From NCBI GenBank assembly GCA_019095985.1, contig CM032660.1, forward strand, positions 7,956,567 to 8,020,566: a stretch of 64,000 nucleotides of DNA, written 5' to 3'. Source of the DNA: Streblospio benedicti (Eukaryota > Annelida > Polychaeta > Spionida > Spionidae). The position numbers and the translations under genes were made by a program. Positions 53,406 through 63,600 of this stretch are shown piece by piece. The notes beneath the pieces are model-generated. The model made no database searches and was not told the origin of the DNA. It was given only the letters and a program-made list of their open reading frames with translations. Positions within the stretch are counted from its first letter, which is position 1, and each line of letters begins with the position of its first letter.

Positions 53406-53451
53406 CTAAAGGATGTAATAAAAATGCATATTCCAGTAGATTTGATTTAAT

Positions 53452-54080
53452 ATAATAATGACAAGTCATAGCACGGGCCAGCAGGTTGCTGAGCATTACT
53501 TCTCTCATTTGAATAATATATTTGGACATTGTCATAAAAATGTAAACTTACAAAAACCTGACATGGTGAGCGCATAGTGATTCAATATTCAAAAAAAAAA
53601 ATAATATTTCCAGATAAACTTTAATGCAACATACTGTTATTTTTTGTTTCAGTAGATTTAAAATCAATTATTTTAAATTTATCATAGGATATTTTAAATG
53701 CAAACATGCATCTTTTATATATATATGATATGTGTGCATTTACTTAGATTTATATCCGTCTAACAGGTACCTTACCTGTAAGTTGTAGATATATCATGTA
53801 TTGGTAATCTAGCCGATTCAATGCAAGGCAAATGATATACGTTAAGCAATAGACTGCAGACGTTTAAAAAGAAATTTCTGTAGTATTATTTTGTTAATAA
53901 GAGTGACTATCATCGGTAGTCACATTTGTTTGTGGGTTTGGCGTATCTAGCACATATGGGCGTCCCTGGGTATTCTAAATTAGAACACGTCCTATGAAAC
54001 GTGCAAATACAATGATACAATGTTGCTGGTTTTAAGAAGTTAGTCTGAACTGCGTGGGAGTGAATTTGAATCAATGACGC
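53452..54080. repeat. repeat family D, short copy
   Basis: Joins the left and right parts of 27897-30260 without the 1.7-kb middle. Begins ATAATGACAAGTCATAGCAC and ends near AATCAATGACGCA. It begins where the two duplicated blocks lose similarity. Confidence 0.75.
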
Positions 54081-54321
54081 ATTAAAAGAACCCCCGGACA
54101 CTATTTGTAAGTACCGTGAATCTCGCTTTGAATGTAAACATTACCTTATATGGTCATAGGTTTGGAGATCTTTGGAAGCATTTTCCTATTAACTTACATA
54201 CAAAAATACAATTAGCAGCTAGATATGATACTACTCTAAAATACCAATAAAATCAGTGATAATTAATAACATTATTTGACATTTCATCATAAATATACAA
54301 AAGAAAAAGAGCAATGAATAT

Positions 54322-54421
54322 NNNNNNNNNNNNNNNNNNNNNNNNNNNNNNNNNNNNNNNNNNNNNNNNNNNNNNNNNNNNNNNNNNNNNNNNNNNNNNN
54401 NNNNNNNNNNNNNNNNNNNNN
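54322..54421. other. assembly gap, 100 N
   Basis: Exactly 100 N. Similarity between the two duplicated blocks starts immediately right of it. Confidence 0.99.
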
Positions 54422-54639
54422 GGGGGGCCACCGGTTCCCTAACTTGCCGTTAGGAATTCATGTTCCAACACCATGTAATGATGTTTGCTCTTGCAGCCAA
54501 TCATTAACAAGTGGATGACTGCAGAGTATCCAAACAAACAAACAATCCTAGATCATGTTTTACTAATATTGTAGACATTAGATTACAGTGCAACTACATA
54601 ATCACTGTTACCGCTTTTCTCTTCCCTCAACTGTGGTCC

Positions 54640-54920
54640 TCAGTGGATTTGGCGCATACGACTTGAAAATCCAGATTTTGCCTGCGTCGCAAATTTTGCG
54701 TCCTGGCCATGGCAGACTCAGTGTCGCCAAAACTGTTACGTGGCAGTAGTGTTACCAATAGAGGGGGTGGTGAAGCCAAGCGTGAGGTTCTGAAGCCTCT
54801 TTAAAAAGCGTGTCCCGTGTAGAGGACAGTCATCCCTCTGCACGTAAAAGAACCCACCTAGTTTTAAAACAATAGCTAATTGTGATCCCTCCACACACCC
54901 TTGGCTCAGTTGGTTACCCT
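54640..54920 (+). mobile_element. SINE B, copy 3
   Basis: Positional equivalent of 49765-50115, with a shorter middle (a deletion after AACTGTTACG). Confidence 0.65.
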
Positions 54921-55804
54921 AACCTGCCGAAACAAACAGGACCACATTGGAAATAAGCTTTACATATGTATGTATGCTTTCATGTGCTATCCTAGGAACA
55001 TTAGTTCCTGAAGAATGTCAATCAATCAATTAGATGTACTAACATCCATTATTACCAATGTTAAATACAGACTACAGTGGTATGCAACAAAACCTATAGC
55101 TACCTGGGCTGGCGCTAGACCCATCTGAAATTTAGCCAATTGGCTAAACGACAAAATTTTTTTTTTAGCCAATTGAAATTGTTTTTTAGCCAATTGGCTA
55201 AAGAACTAAATTATTCTTTAGCCAATTGAATTTCTTTTTAGCGAAGCAAAAACCTATGTAAATTAATTAACATGGTAATGACAACACAAACATCATTACT
55301 TTTAGTTACTTTGACAATATTTCTACTTTAAATATCATAATGACAATTGATCAAATTGTGTTTGATTTTCCGACGCTCTGGCGAGAACCATGAAGGTTAT
55401 ATAACTTTCAAAACTTGAGGAAAAGACCCAGTTGATGACTGCTTTGCATCATCCAATGATGGGCATTGGCCAATAATGAATACCAACTTTTGATAACACA
55501 TATACACTATATTTTCTTAATTTCAAAGCATTTCTTTTTCTGAGGGTGGGCGGTGGGACTGGACAAAGGAGACCTATGCACGCCTCCTTTCGAAACCTAT
55601 TGGCGCTCCGCCATCGGGCCCAGCGTTGACACTACAGGGGAGTGGGAATATACTTCCATTTTTGTTCATATTTTTTATCATTACGTTGTGAGATTCAAAC
55701 GGCTGCACTTATTATTAAAAACTAACCTAGTCTACCAGTCTTAATTCTTTATTATTAACCCATTTTAGATAGTTATTTTATTTGATGTTTATATTAAAAA
55801 ATTA

Positions 55805-55975
55805 TGTAAACTAACATCGGAGGTTCGGAAGCCTGCGTTAAAGGCGTGTCCCCATGTAGAGAGGAGAGCCACACCTCTGAGGCTCTGCATGTAAAAGAAC
55901 TCACCTAGTTTGAAAACTATAGCTAGTGTGATCCCCCACCCCTGAGGCTCAGTTGGCTACCTAGCCTGACTCTGT
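55805..55975 (+). mobile_element. SINE B, partial copy 4
   Basis: GGAGGTTCGGAAGCCTGCG, GTGTCCCCATGTAGAGAG, AAAAGAACTCACCTAGTTTG and GGCTCAGTTGGCTACC match the SINE B 3' half. Confidence 0.6.
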
Positions 55976-56399
55976 TGAGGTACATGTACAAATAACACGT
56001 GGCCTCCCATTCACGCGTTGCCTCATAAGAGGAGGCCAGTCTCTCATCTGAAACTGGCTTACTTGTGAATTATCCATATCAAGGCAATTGCCGATTCGAA
56101 TGTGACATGCCGGCATCAGATTTTTTAAACTGCGTAGTATCACAACTTATACCAATCGTGGCAACATTTGGTTTGATTTACAAACCAACAGCATAAATCA
56201 TCGTATTCTTATAATAACACAAATTTACTTACAATATTTTTCTCCATAAACGCTTGCAAACATGACAATACTAAATATCAGTCACCCATGTTTTCATCTT
56301 TGGGAAGTCCAATTGCAAATGCAAATCGTTCGTAATACATATTACTTCTCAGTGCGTCCACACTTGATCAATAGTTTGCCAATGCCTCTCTTGTCATAC

Positions 56400-56925
56400 G
56401 GTTTTGAAAAAGATCTAATTAGATGAGGCACCTTCCTAAAAGAGAGGCTAATTATATTGAGATTTTCGAGAACAAAAATATTTATACAATTAAGAAATTA
56501 TATGTTGCTTATAATAATGCATTTAGAATGTTTATGAACCTTCCTAAAAGATGTAGTGCTAGTGGTATGTTGGCTATAAATAATGTCAGGTCATGAGTTG
56601 TCAGGCTATCATTAGAAATTTAGTTTTTAAATTTATGAACAGAGTTGATAAATAATGTCAGATTATCATTAGAAATGTAATCCTCCAATCTGTGCTATCA
56701 TCCGATATTAGATGGCAGTCTAGAATTAGATTATTGGATGAATCTGTTATATCTTAATTTTGATGTGCCATAATGTGTTTATACTTTGTTAGAAAGTGTA
56801 TAGTTCATAACTATTCAACATTGTTTGCTAGTTTATATTTCATTTGTTATTAATTATTCTAGTTAGCTATGGGACCACTGTATCATATGTGCATGTTGTG
56901 TCTGAAATAAAATAAACCTAGCGAG
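56400..56925 (+). mobile_element. LINE 3' end relic (CR1/Rex-like)
   Basis: Plus strand reads IKKLYVAYNNAFRMFMNLPK, RCSASGMLAINNVRS with frame changes, the C-terminal signature of some CR1/Rex-type LINEs, followed by a 3' end CTGAAATAAAATAAA. A second copy of the last 60 bases lies at 57240-57296. Confidence 0.55.
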
Positions 56926-58092
56926 CGAATCGAGCGAGCGACAACCAATCAGCCATGCTTACTGTGCAGAAAACTAGGTCGGTGATGTTGATTGATTGGT
57001 CAAAACACGGCAGCCTCTATCAAGCGCCAAGGGGTTATGTAAGATTCATAAGGATCAAATGGCATTGAGGCTCGCTGGAAATCGACTGTAAAATGGCGCC
57101 ATTGTTGTTTGCATTATGAAATAGTGCAGTCGAGTAAAACCAGGCGAAATTCGTTTTTCTTAATTTTTCTTGAATAAAATGTTTGGCCACATTGGCGAAA
57201 AGAGTAAGCAAAATTTTCCATTTTGAGTTTATAAAAAATTATTTAGTTAGCCCACTGTATTGGTGTGCATGTTGTGTTCTGAAATAAAATAAACTAACAA
57301 AATCTCGACCAATCCATGCTTAAAAACTAGGTCGGTGATCGTGATTGGTCAAAACACGGGCGCAGCCTATCAAGCGCAGGGTTATGTAAGATTCATATGA
57401 TCGTCGGCATTGAGGTTGCTTGAACCTACCTGTAAAATGGCCTTGTTGTTTGCATTATGAAATAGTACGAAGCCAAGTAAAAACCAGGCGAAATTGCTAG
57501 CCCACATTGGCTACCTTCTTTTACTAATGCAAAACAACTATAAAGAGAGAATTTGACCTTGACTTTGCTTTTCAAGATGACAATATCTATTTTTAACTAA
57601 ATACAAATAAATATAACATCAGTTAACAATCACATCATTTAAAGAAGCAAAACTTATACATGATCATTTATAGCAATTATCACCAACTTCATCATCATCC
57701 TTATTTCTCAGAAAATGAAACAAAGTTCCCTCAGATAACAATTTGTCAAATATGTATTACCTTCATATTGGCAGAAATAAAATACAATTATGTTGAAATT
57801 AAAATCTCTCATATATATAGTTATCCCATATATGAAATTTTTACAGATTTCAAGCACTACATGTAAATGGAAAAAAGTATCAGATTGTATGTAATTGTTT
57901 CATCTACAATAAAGTCGTGTGTTGTCTTTTTTTTTCGTCATAATTGTAACATAGTTTCTATTTTACAAACATTTCATGCAAAGCTGGATGCATGTTTCTA
58001 GAAGTGTTAATTTGCAGGAAGTTCAATGGTACTCAGTTTTTCTATCAGAAAAAATCAGCGCATATGTCTGTTGTGAGGTGTGTGGGACCGCC

Positions 58093-58193
58093 TCAGCAAT
58101 GCTTGACCTGGGTGTCTGGCTCCTCTTGTGTTGGGGGTGGCCGAGGCTCATCTCTGTCTGCGTCATCTACAAGATTGAATGCTATTTCAAAGA
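58093..58193 (-). CDS. TNF-receptor-like gene, last coding exon
   Basis: Acceptor TTATATTTTCAG, phase 1, 33 residues and TGA. Encodes FEIAFNLVDDADRDEPRPPP then TQEEPDTQVKHC. P-T-Q-E fits the consensus bound by TRAF2/3/5 in vertebrate receptors. Confidence 0.7.
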
Positions 58194-60378
58194 CTGAAAA
58201 TATAACAGATTACATGTACAGTAGAACCTCTGTTCATGGACCTGGGACTAGCCTCACGTTGTGTCGTTATCGGCAGGTGTTCTATACATGTATACAGCAG
58301 CTTTGAGATGTTTTTTACAGGTTCATATAAATCTTAAATTTTTTAAGTAAGTCGTCTAGTTGGGTTTAAATCATGCACATTTTCAGATTTTAGTGCATTC
58401 CCTTCAATTTTGTATATATATATATATATATATGTATATTCTATAAGCTGTGTGATATGATTCAAGTCTCATTTAGAATGCTCAGATTGCCGACCTAATC
58501 CTTTTTCTTTTTTAGATGAAATCAGTTGCACACTGCTCCATGATACCTACCTCGCGTGAAATAGGTACAGGTCAGGTGTAGTGAATGCTAATGGATGAGA
58601 GTAATTAGCATGTTTGCACTACAGCAGCAACTGCAGTATGCAGCCAGTGAAAGAATGTTTGACTCCCCAGGAAATGTGTAAAAATTGAGACACACCAATG
58701 AGCTGGTGTATAAATTAGTCTGACTGAGTGGATAGTAGACTATAAACATTTACATTTACCATTATCAGCCCCAATCTGCTCATGGCTTGTAATGCGCATA
58801 TTTCTGTGGTCTTCTAATATAACATCGGGATAGAGAGCCAGCACCACAGGTTCCTCACAGGATGAATGGTCTGAGCATTGAACCCGGCTCTTGTACCTGC
58901 CAAATATGGGCGTAAAATGGAAGTTTAATTCAAATAGTATGCATCCAAGTAATATAATCTCAATATATACTTCTATGCATTGTAAAACTTACCTATCATG
59001 GGATGTTTCCATTTCGTCTTCTGGAAGTTGAGGACCGTCTTTTGTATTGCCAGTTTCTCTATATTTCATCTCGGCTCGTGTACAAACTGAACTACCAGGT
59101 TGCATGCAATGACTGGTTTTATATGCAATGACTGGCAGCGCAGCATCTTTACTTGGTTTCTTATGCAATTTGGAAATGTTATCATTTCTAGTGAAAATGG
59201 TTCTGCAAGCTTGATTTTGCAAGAAAGGACCGGTCTCATCGCAGTTCTGTTGCTCATCTTGTTGGCTGCAAGTCTCATGATCTATGCTGCCAATGTTCGC
59301 TTTGCTCTGTGAATCGCAAATATCAGGTGTGATTTCGTTTTCTGTTACGATTTTCTGACCACCCGGGTGAATGCCATTCAAAAATCTTTCATCTGGTAAA
59401 TCTTTGCAGTTTAATAATCCTCCTTCAGGTGAATCATTCAAACCTCCGAACTCGTCCATTGGGATATTTTCTTCGTCCTAAAGGATGTAATAAAAATGCA
59501 TATTCCAGTAGATTTGATTTATAATTTTCCAAGTAGAATTCTCATTTATGATAAATGGGCTCACTACATGTGTATCGTGCAGTGTAAAGGTAGAATTATT
59601 TGGGGCATATTAGTAGACAGCATACGTGTATGAGTGACTTACAAAATGACAGCTTAATGGAGAAATCATAATGATTTTTGATCAACTAGAATATATCAAA
59701 TATATTCATCAATGCTGGTAAATGGTTTATAAAAGAATGTCAAGATAACCGACCATATGAATTTACTGTTACATTATGCCCTGAATTGCTATATTAGATA
59801 GGTTGTCATTTTGAGGGTTATGTGTTGCTGATGTTCTGAAGTTTGCATTATGTATTTGCACTTTAATGTAACGTTACATGCTGTGAAAGGAAGAATCCGC
59901 AAACATATATCACATACAAGAAAGAAAGCCGCTGAAGTTTTGAGTATTTATAAATCAACATTCACTCATTCAAACAATGCACCTACATGGGTTATTGAAA
60001 CTTAACAATTAATTGACTTACCTTTTTGGTGCATTTGATCTTTTTTCTCCATTTGATGCCCACAATGATTACAATCGTCAATAGCAGCCCAATGATTGTA
60101 GCAATTGACAAGTAGACTTTTAGATTATTCTCTAAGTCTCCATGTTGTTTATCCCCTTGTATTCGTGTTGAATTATCAATCTCCACAGGCGAAGTTGTGG
60201 ATGGCAAGGTCACCAATGTTGTTGGTAATGGACCGTCATAGTCTGGACAGATAGTTGCACAAGCGACCTGGTACTGGATATCCTCATCCATGCACAGATC
60301 CGTGCAATCGAGGCATGTACCAATGACCAAATCACAGTATAAGTTATTATTCCTGCAGTCTTCATTATCAAGACACAT
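58093..60378 (-). CDS. BCMA/TACI-like TNF receptor, complete four-exon gene
   Basis: Gene-level entry joining 60022-60378, 58993-59477, 58760-58896 and 58093-58193 (1080 nt, 359 residues, phases 0, 2, 1). A single cysteine-rich domain (residues 8-44), a Thr/Ser/Pro stalk, one membrane helix (about 88-109), a basic stop-transfer (KWRKKIKC) and a 250-residue cytoplasmic tail. In BCMA and TACI this domain binds BAFF and APRIL; the ligand here is unknown. With no signal peptide it fits type III topology, as in BCMA. The tail has no death domain and ends PPPTQEEPDTQ, a match to the TRAF2-type motif [PSAT]-x-[QE]-E. The alternative is that ATG 60378 is internal and a signal-peptide exon lies further right, since a CAG acceptor-like sequence precedes it. 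Confidence 0.72.
58531..58759 (+). mobile_element. SINE A 3' part touching a splice donor, copy 2
   Basis: As at 52490-52690: GTGTAGTGAATGCTAATGG, CCAATGAGCTGGTGTATAAA, tail ACATTTACATTTAC immediately outside exon 58760-58896. The tRNA head is missing. Confidence 0.7.
58760..58896 (-). CDS. TNF-receptor-like gene, third coding exon
   Basis: Acceptor ATTTGGCAG|G and donor AATG|GTAAATG; 137 nt, phases 2 to 1. Encodes YKSRVQCSDHSSCEEPVV and LYPDVILEDHRNMRITSHEQ. S-C-E-E is a second, weaker match to the TRAF2-type motif. The donor lies in SINE A tail sequence. Confidence 0.7.
58993..59477 (-). CDS. TNF-receptor-like gene, cytoplasmic-tail exon
   Basis: Acceptor ATCCTTTAG|GAC and donor GATAG|GTAAGT; 485 nt, phases 0 to 2. 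Encodes DEENIPMDEFGGLNDSPEGG and about 140 further polar residues with several cysteines (NCDETGPF, ACRTIFTRNDN). Low complexity is absent and no known domain is seen, as is usual for such receptor tails. Open throughout. Confidence 0.75.
59520..60021 (-). other. intron of the TNF-receptor-like gene
   Basis: AT-rich intron with no recognised repeat. The duplicated block does not extend into it beyond about 59515. Confidence 0.5.
60022..60378 (-). CDS. TNF-receptor-like gene, first coding exon: cysteine-rich domain and membrane helix
   Basis: Starts MCLDNEDCRNNNLYCDLVIG (119 residues in the exon), context AGCCATGT with G at -3, and ends at donor AAAAAG|GTAAGT, phase 0. Cysteines at 8, 22, 25, 29, 40 and 44 match BCMA Cys 8, 21, 24, 28, 37 and 41; an added pair at 2 and 15 may bond with each other. 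Tyr14-x-Asp16 aligns with Tyr13-x-Asp15 of BCMA, where the D-x-L turn contacts ligand; here it is D-L-V. A stalk rich in Thr/Ser/Pro with N-S-T follows, then a helix VYLSIATIIGLLLTIVIIVG and KWRKK. Confidence 0.75.
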
Positions 60379-60587
60379 GGCTGGTTAGACAAACAAACAC
60401 GCGTGTTGTGTGAGGTCTCTTGCAGCTATTCGTTCTAATGAGATACTGCTCTGTCTACTAGTCTACACTTCGGTCTGCTGTTTTACCTTGTTCTCAGCTT
60501 CCCGCCAAACGAATGAAGTGCAAGGCCATATTATGATGACTTCTGTGATTGACTCCCATGTACTATTGTTATGAGGCAATGCATGAA

Positions 60588-60616
60588 TGACGTCACATTC
60601 ATATATAGTGATGTCA
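60588..60616 (-). promoter_or_regulatory. possible TATA box and CRE for the receptor gene
   Basis: Minus strand: a CRE-like TGACATCA (60609-60616), TATATAT (60601-60607) and a perfect CRE TGACGTCA (60588-60595), about 210-240 bases before the proposed ATG. Placement of a CRE between TATA and start is unusual. A leader intron (donor-like AACAAG|GTAAAA near 60486) is possible. Confidence 0.35.
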
Positions 60617-60619
60617 CAA

Positions 60620-63600
60620 CCTTATCCGCAACCTAGCTGTCGTCACTCATGAACCTTCACAAGTGTTACATGTATATGTTCATGTAGTTATTAGAATGTA
60701 CATTGTAATTAAAACCATTCAAGAAAGTGGACTCAAGTGGTCTCAATAGAGAGTTGGTCTAAGCCTAAGGAGCTAAGTCTTGTTCAAATGTCTCAAAAAG
60801 AAGCATGTAACTAACTGCAGGGTTTAATCATATCATTGATTTGAAAAAGTTTGTGTGTCGTTGTTCATGTGATGTCTATATATACGTGTAATAAACAAAA
60901 TAGATGAATTGGGGTTGTGCTGTGTATTCATATGTAAGAATTCTCACCTGTCTCTTTTTGACAAAAAGGGCTGAAAACAGCTCGTGCGTCTTCGTCCCTT
61001 CGAAGTCATGAAAAGGCCTTTCATTTCATCAAACAGTAAAGGGCAATGTTCAAATTCAGTCTACAAATAGTGAAACTTTGCCGACTTTTGTCTAGACAGT
61101 GTCAGTGATCCCCATTGTAGTGTCGTCAATATTTGGGAGACACTGTCGTAATGTTTAAGGGTCTCTTAGGTACATTATCTGCAAATAATGTCTGTTTGGA
61201 AAAAACGGGTTAACGAAACGTAGTATTATATCATTAAATAAACATAGTATTCAATTATATTGACAGTAGTCCTTACGTGTAATCTAATGATCCATTTATT
61301 GTGTTTTGTTTTGTTGTATTACAATGTAGCAGGCTAAGTTTGAGTTGCGTTTTTTTCCCCAGAGTTTTTCCTCATTTCTTTCTTCTTTTGATATGTGAAT
61401 ATATTATTGGCATTTTTGGGTAGACCGGAAAGAATTGGAATAAGTAGATTACCTACCAAAATATTGCATCTACTGCAATGAATGAAATTTTGTCCTTATG
61501 CATCTAGAAACCTTTGATATATGTGAGAGCTTCATAAAATCGGGCAAGTATTTCCTCTAGCTTCCTATGTAGCCTATAGTAAAATCCTGACTTATTGAAA
61601 GCACCCTGTATGCAAGGTGGCCATGACATGAAATACGTTTGCTCTACTAGTCTATGTTTGCAAAGGAAACTAAGAATTCAAACTATATTAAATATCGATT
61701 TATCGTGGTAGAAATATGCTTGCTAAAAAGATATGAGAGAGAGAGAAGCTTGAAAATATATTGAAAATATCTTCAATGTTGAAACTTTCACAGATATAAC
61801 GACAGATTTCTAGACTTAAGCTTCGTCCAAATACAGTTTGGAGATAATCCTCTAATTCTGGTTCTCTTCTCTACCTGAAACGAACGCCCCCAAAAAAAAA
61901 ACCCAAAAAAACAAAAAAACAACACAAACAAACAAAACAATAACAGCTTGTGTTATCTTTGCAAATTTATGAAAATTGGTAAATAATTGACTTATTTCTT
62001 TTTTCCAGATGCAATCCCACCGAAAGCTCAACTTTTCACATGTAATATACAGTGAGTGTTTTAATATTTTATGATTTGTTTTTCCGAATTTTGCTGAGTC
62101 AGGTTTAAGCACTCCTTCATTTATGTTAGTGAGTAGAAATTTATCAAAATTTTTGCCAGGATGAGTGGAGGTTTCATGAAAATTAGGTTTAATGGCCTAA
62201 ATTGTCTACCACCTCCAGATTAGTAAGGAGGGTAATCCCAATTATATAATACCCCCTGCTAGTAGCACTTTCCCACCTAATCCTAACCCCGTTTTTATTG
62301 TCTAAGTTATTGATTGCTATAGTTTTTTAATGTTTTTAATTGCCATTTTTTGTTTTTTTTAAAGTTAGAGGGGGATACAAATATCAGCTTGATAAAAAGT
62401 CGTTGCAAACTTACTAGCTACTGCAGTGTATTGTAAGAAACTGCCTTGAACCAGTTAAATATCAATACTCAGGGAATTTCTGTTACTATCTATAGTATTC
62501 AAATAATAGCAAGTGCTTATTGTGACAATAATGGACACAGCTTAGTGATGCACTGTTGTGTTACGTAGATATTTTGATTGATCACCATAACAAATCACTT
62601 GTTTTGAATGTACCATGACAGCAAGAGATCAGTGACGTGACCTTTGATTGAAGTTGTGCCCCACAGGTATAATGATATGTAAATAACTTTTTGTCAATCA
62701 CGTAGTATAATAATTTATGACATCAGACTATCTAATATCTTGTTTCATGGCATTTAAATTGAAGTATTTGTGTAATGTCACTTTATACCAAACTAGGAGC
62801 TTCTTTTTACTTTGGGCAGGTGTGCTATCGCATGTACAATTGTATATCTCTCTATCCCTGAGCTTGATCTGATAGATGAATGTTTGATTAAAAATTAAGA
62901 TATAATGAATCTGTTAGTTTTTATGTACCATAAAATGCTGTTAATAGCATTGGGTGATTATTTGTGTAAGTGTCTTCAGGGAGGTAGGCGTTTATTTAGC
63001 TACCCCTATCAAAAGACCTTGATCCGCCCAACTATTTCCTGTCTGTTGAATATATTTTTCATCTTGGTCACCACTTATCGGTACTATTGAATGAATGTAA
63101 ACAGCTCACATTATTATCATTCATCCACTGTAGGAATGGTGCTATCAATATGGTGTGCTGAGAGATTTATATAATATTTTAGTGAACGAAGCATAAAAAA
63201 CTGCCTGTCTACTTATATATTGAAATGGGGACTTGCATATGGAAATTTTTGTACTAATTTGGCAGCATGCCAGCATTTCCATGGATGAATTTGGCCCTAA
63301 ACTAAAAATAGGCTAGAGTCGTGATCTGAAGATGGCTGTTTCAATGATCCTGTACTGCTGTATGTCATCGCAACAGTGAAGATTTTCTGCTGACAGCTCT
63401 AGAAAGACTTTGAACTTCATCATATAATATGTATGATAAATCTATGAGTACTAATAACGCATTGTTTGCTTTTAGCAATGATGTGTCAGTTTTCTTTGTA
63501 TTTTGGTCTTGATTAATGTCTTTTGGTGGGGTTCGCTATTGTCAAGTGTTTCTCTGGAATGTGCCGGTATTTATAATTCAATAACATTGTCTACCAAGTG

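Larger units (their letters stand above)
49600..53450 (+). repeat. duplicated block, copy 1 (with receptor exons)
   Basis: Collinear with 54430-59520: 49600-50300 matches 54440-55100, 50720-50915 matches 57512-57690, and 51646-53445 matches 57691-59515. Private to this copy are a 461-bp duplication bounded by ACCTATAGCTACCTT repeats (50261, 50722) and the 730-bp hAT element 50916-51645. Confidence 0.88.
55105..57509 (+). mobile_element. composite insertion, 2405 bp, GCTACC flanks
   Basis: Flanked by GCTACC (55099-55104, 57510-57515); copy 1 has a single uninterrupted GCTACC. Ends TGGGCTGGCGCTAG and, inverted, TGTGGGCTAGCAA. Inside: TAGCCAATTGGCTA repeats (55130-55250), a SINE B piece (55805-55975), a LINE 3' end (56400-56925) and an imperfect tandem duplication (56925-57180 and 57297-57495, sharing AAAACTAGGTCGGTGAT, TTATGTAAGATTCATA). 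Confidence 0.7.
54430..59520 (+). repeat. duplicated block, copy 2
   Basis: Collinear with 49600-53450; private to this copy is the 2.4-kb composite insertion 55105-57509. Contains SINE B at 54640-54920 and the receptor's last three exons. Confidence 0.88.

Noticed and set aside
61998-62041. 43-nt plus-strand exon between TTTTTTCCAG and GTGAGT
   Set aside because: No neighbouring coding exon, both frames are short, and the match could be chance in T-rich DNA.
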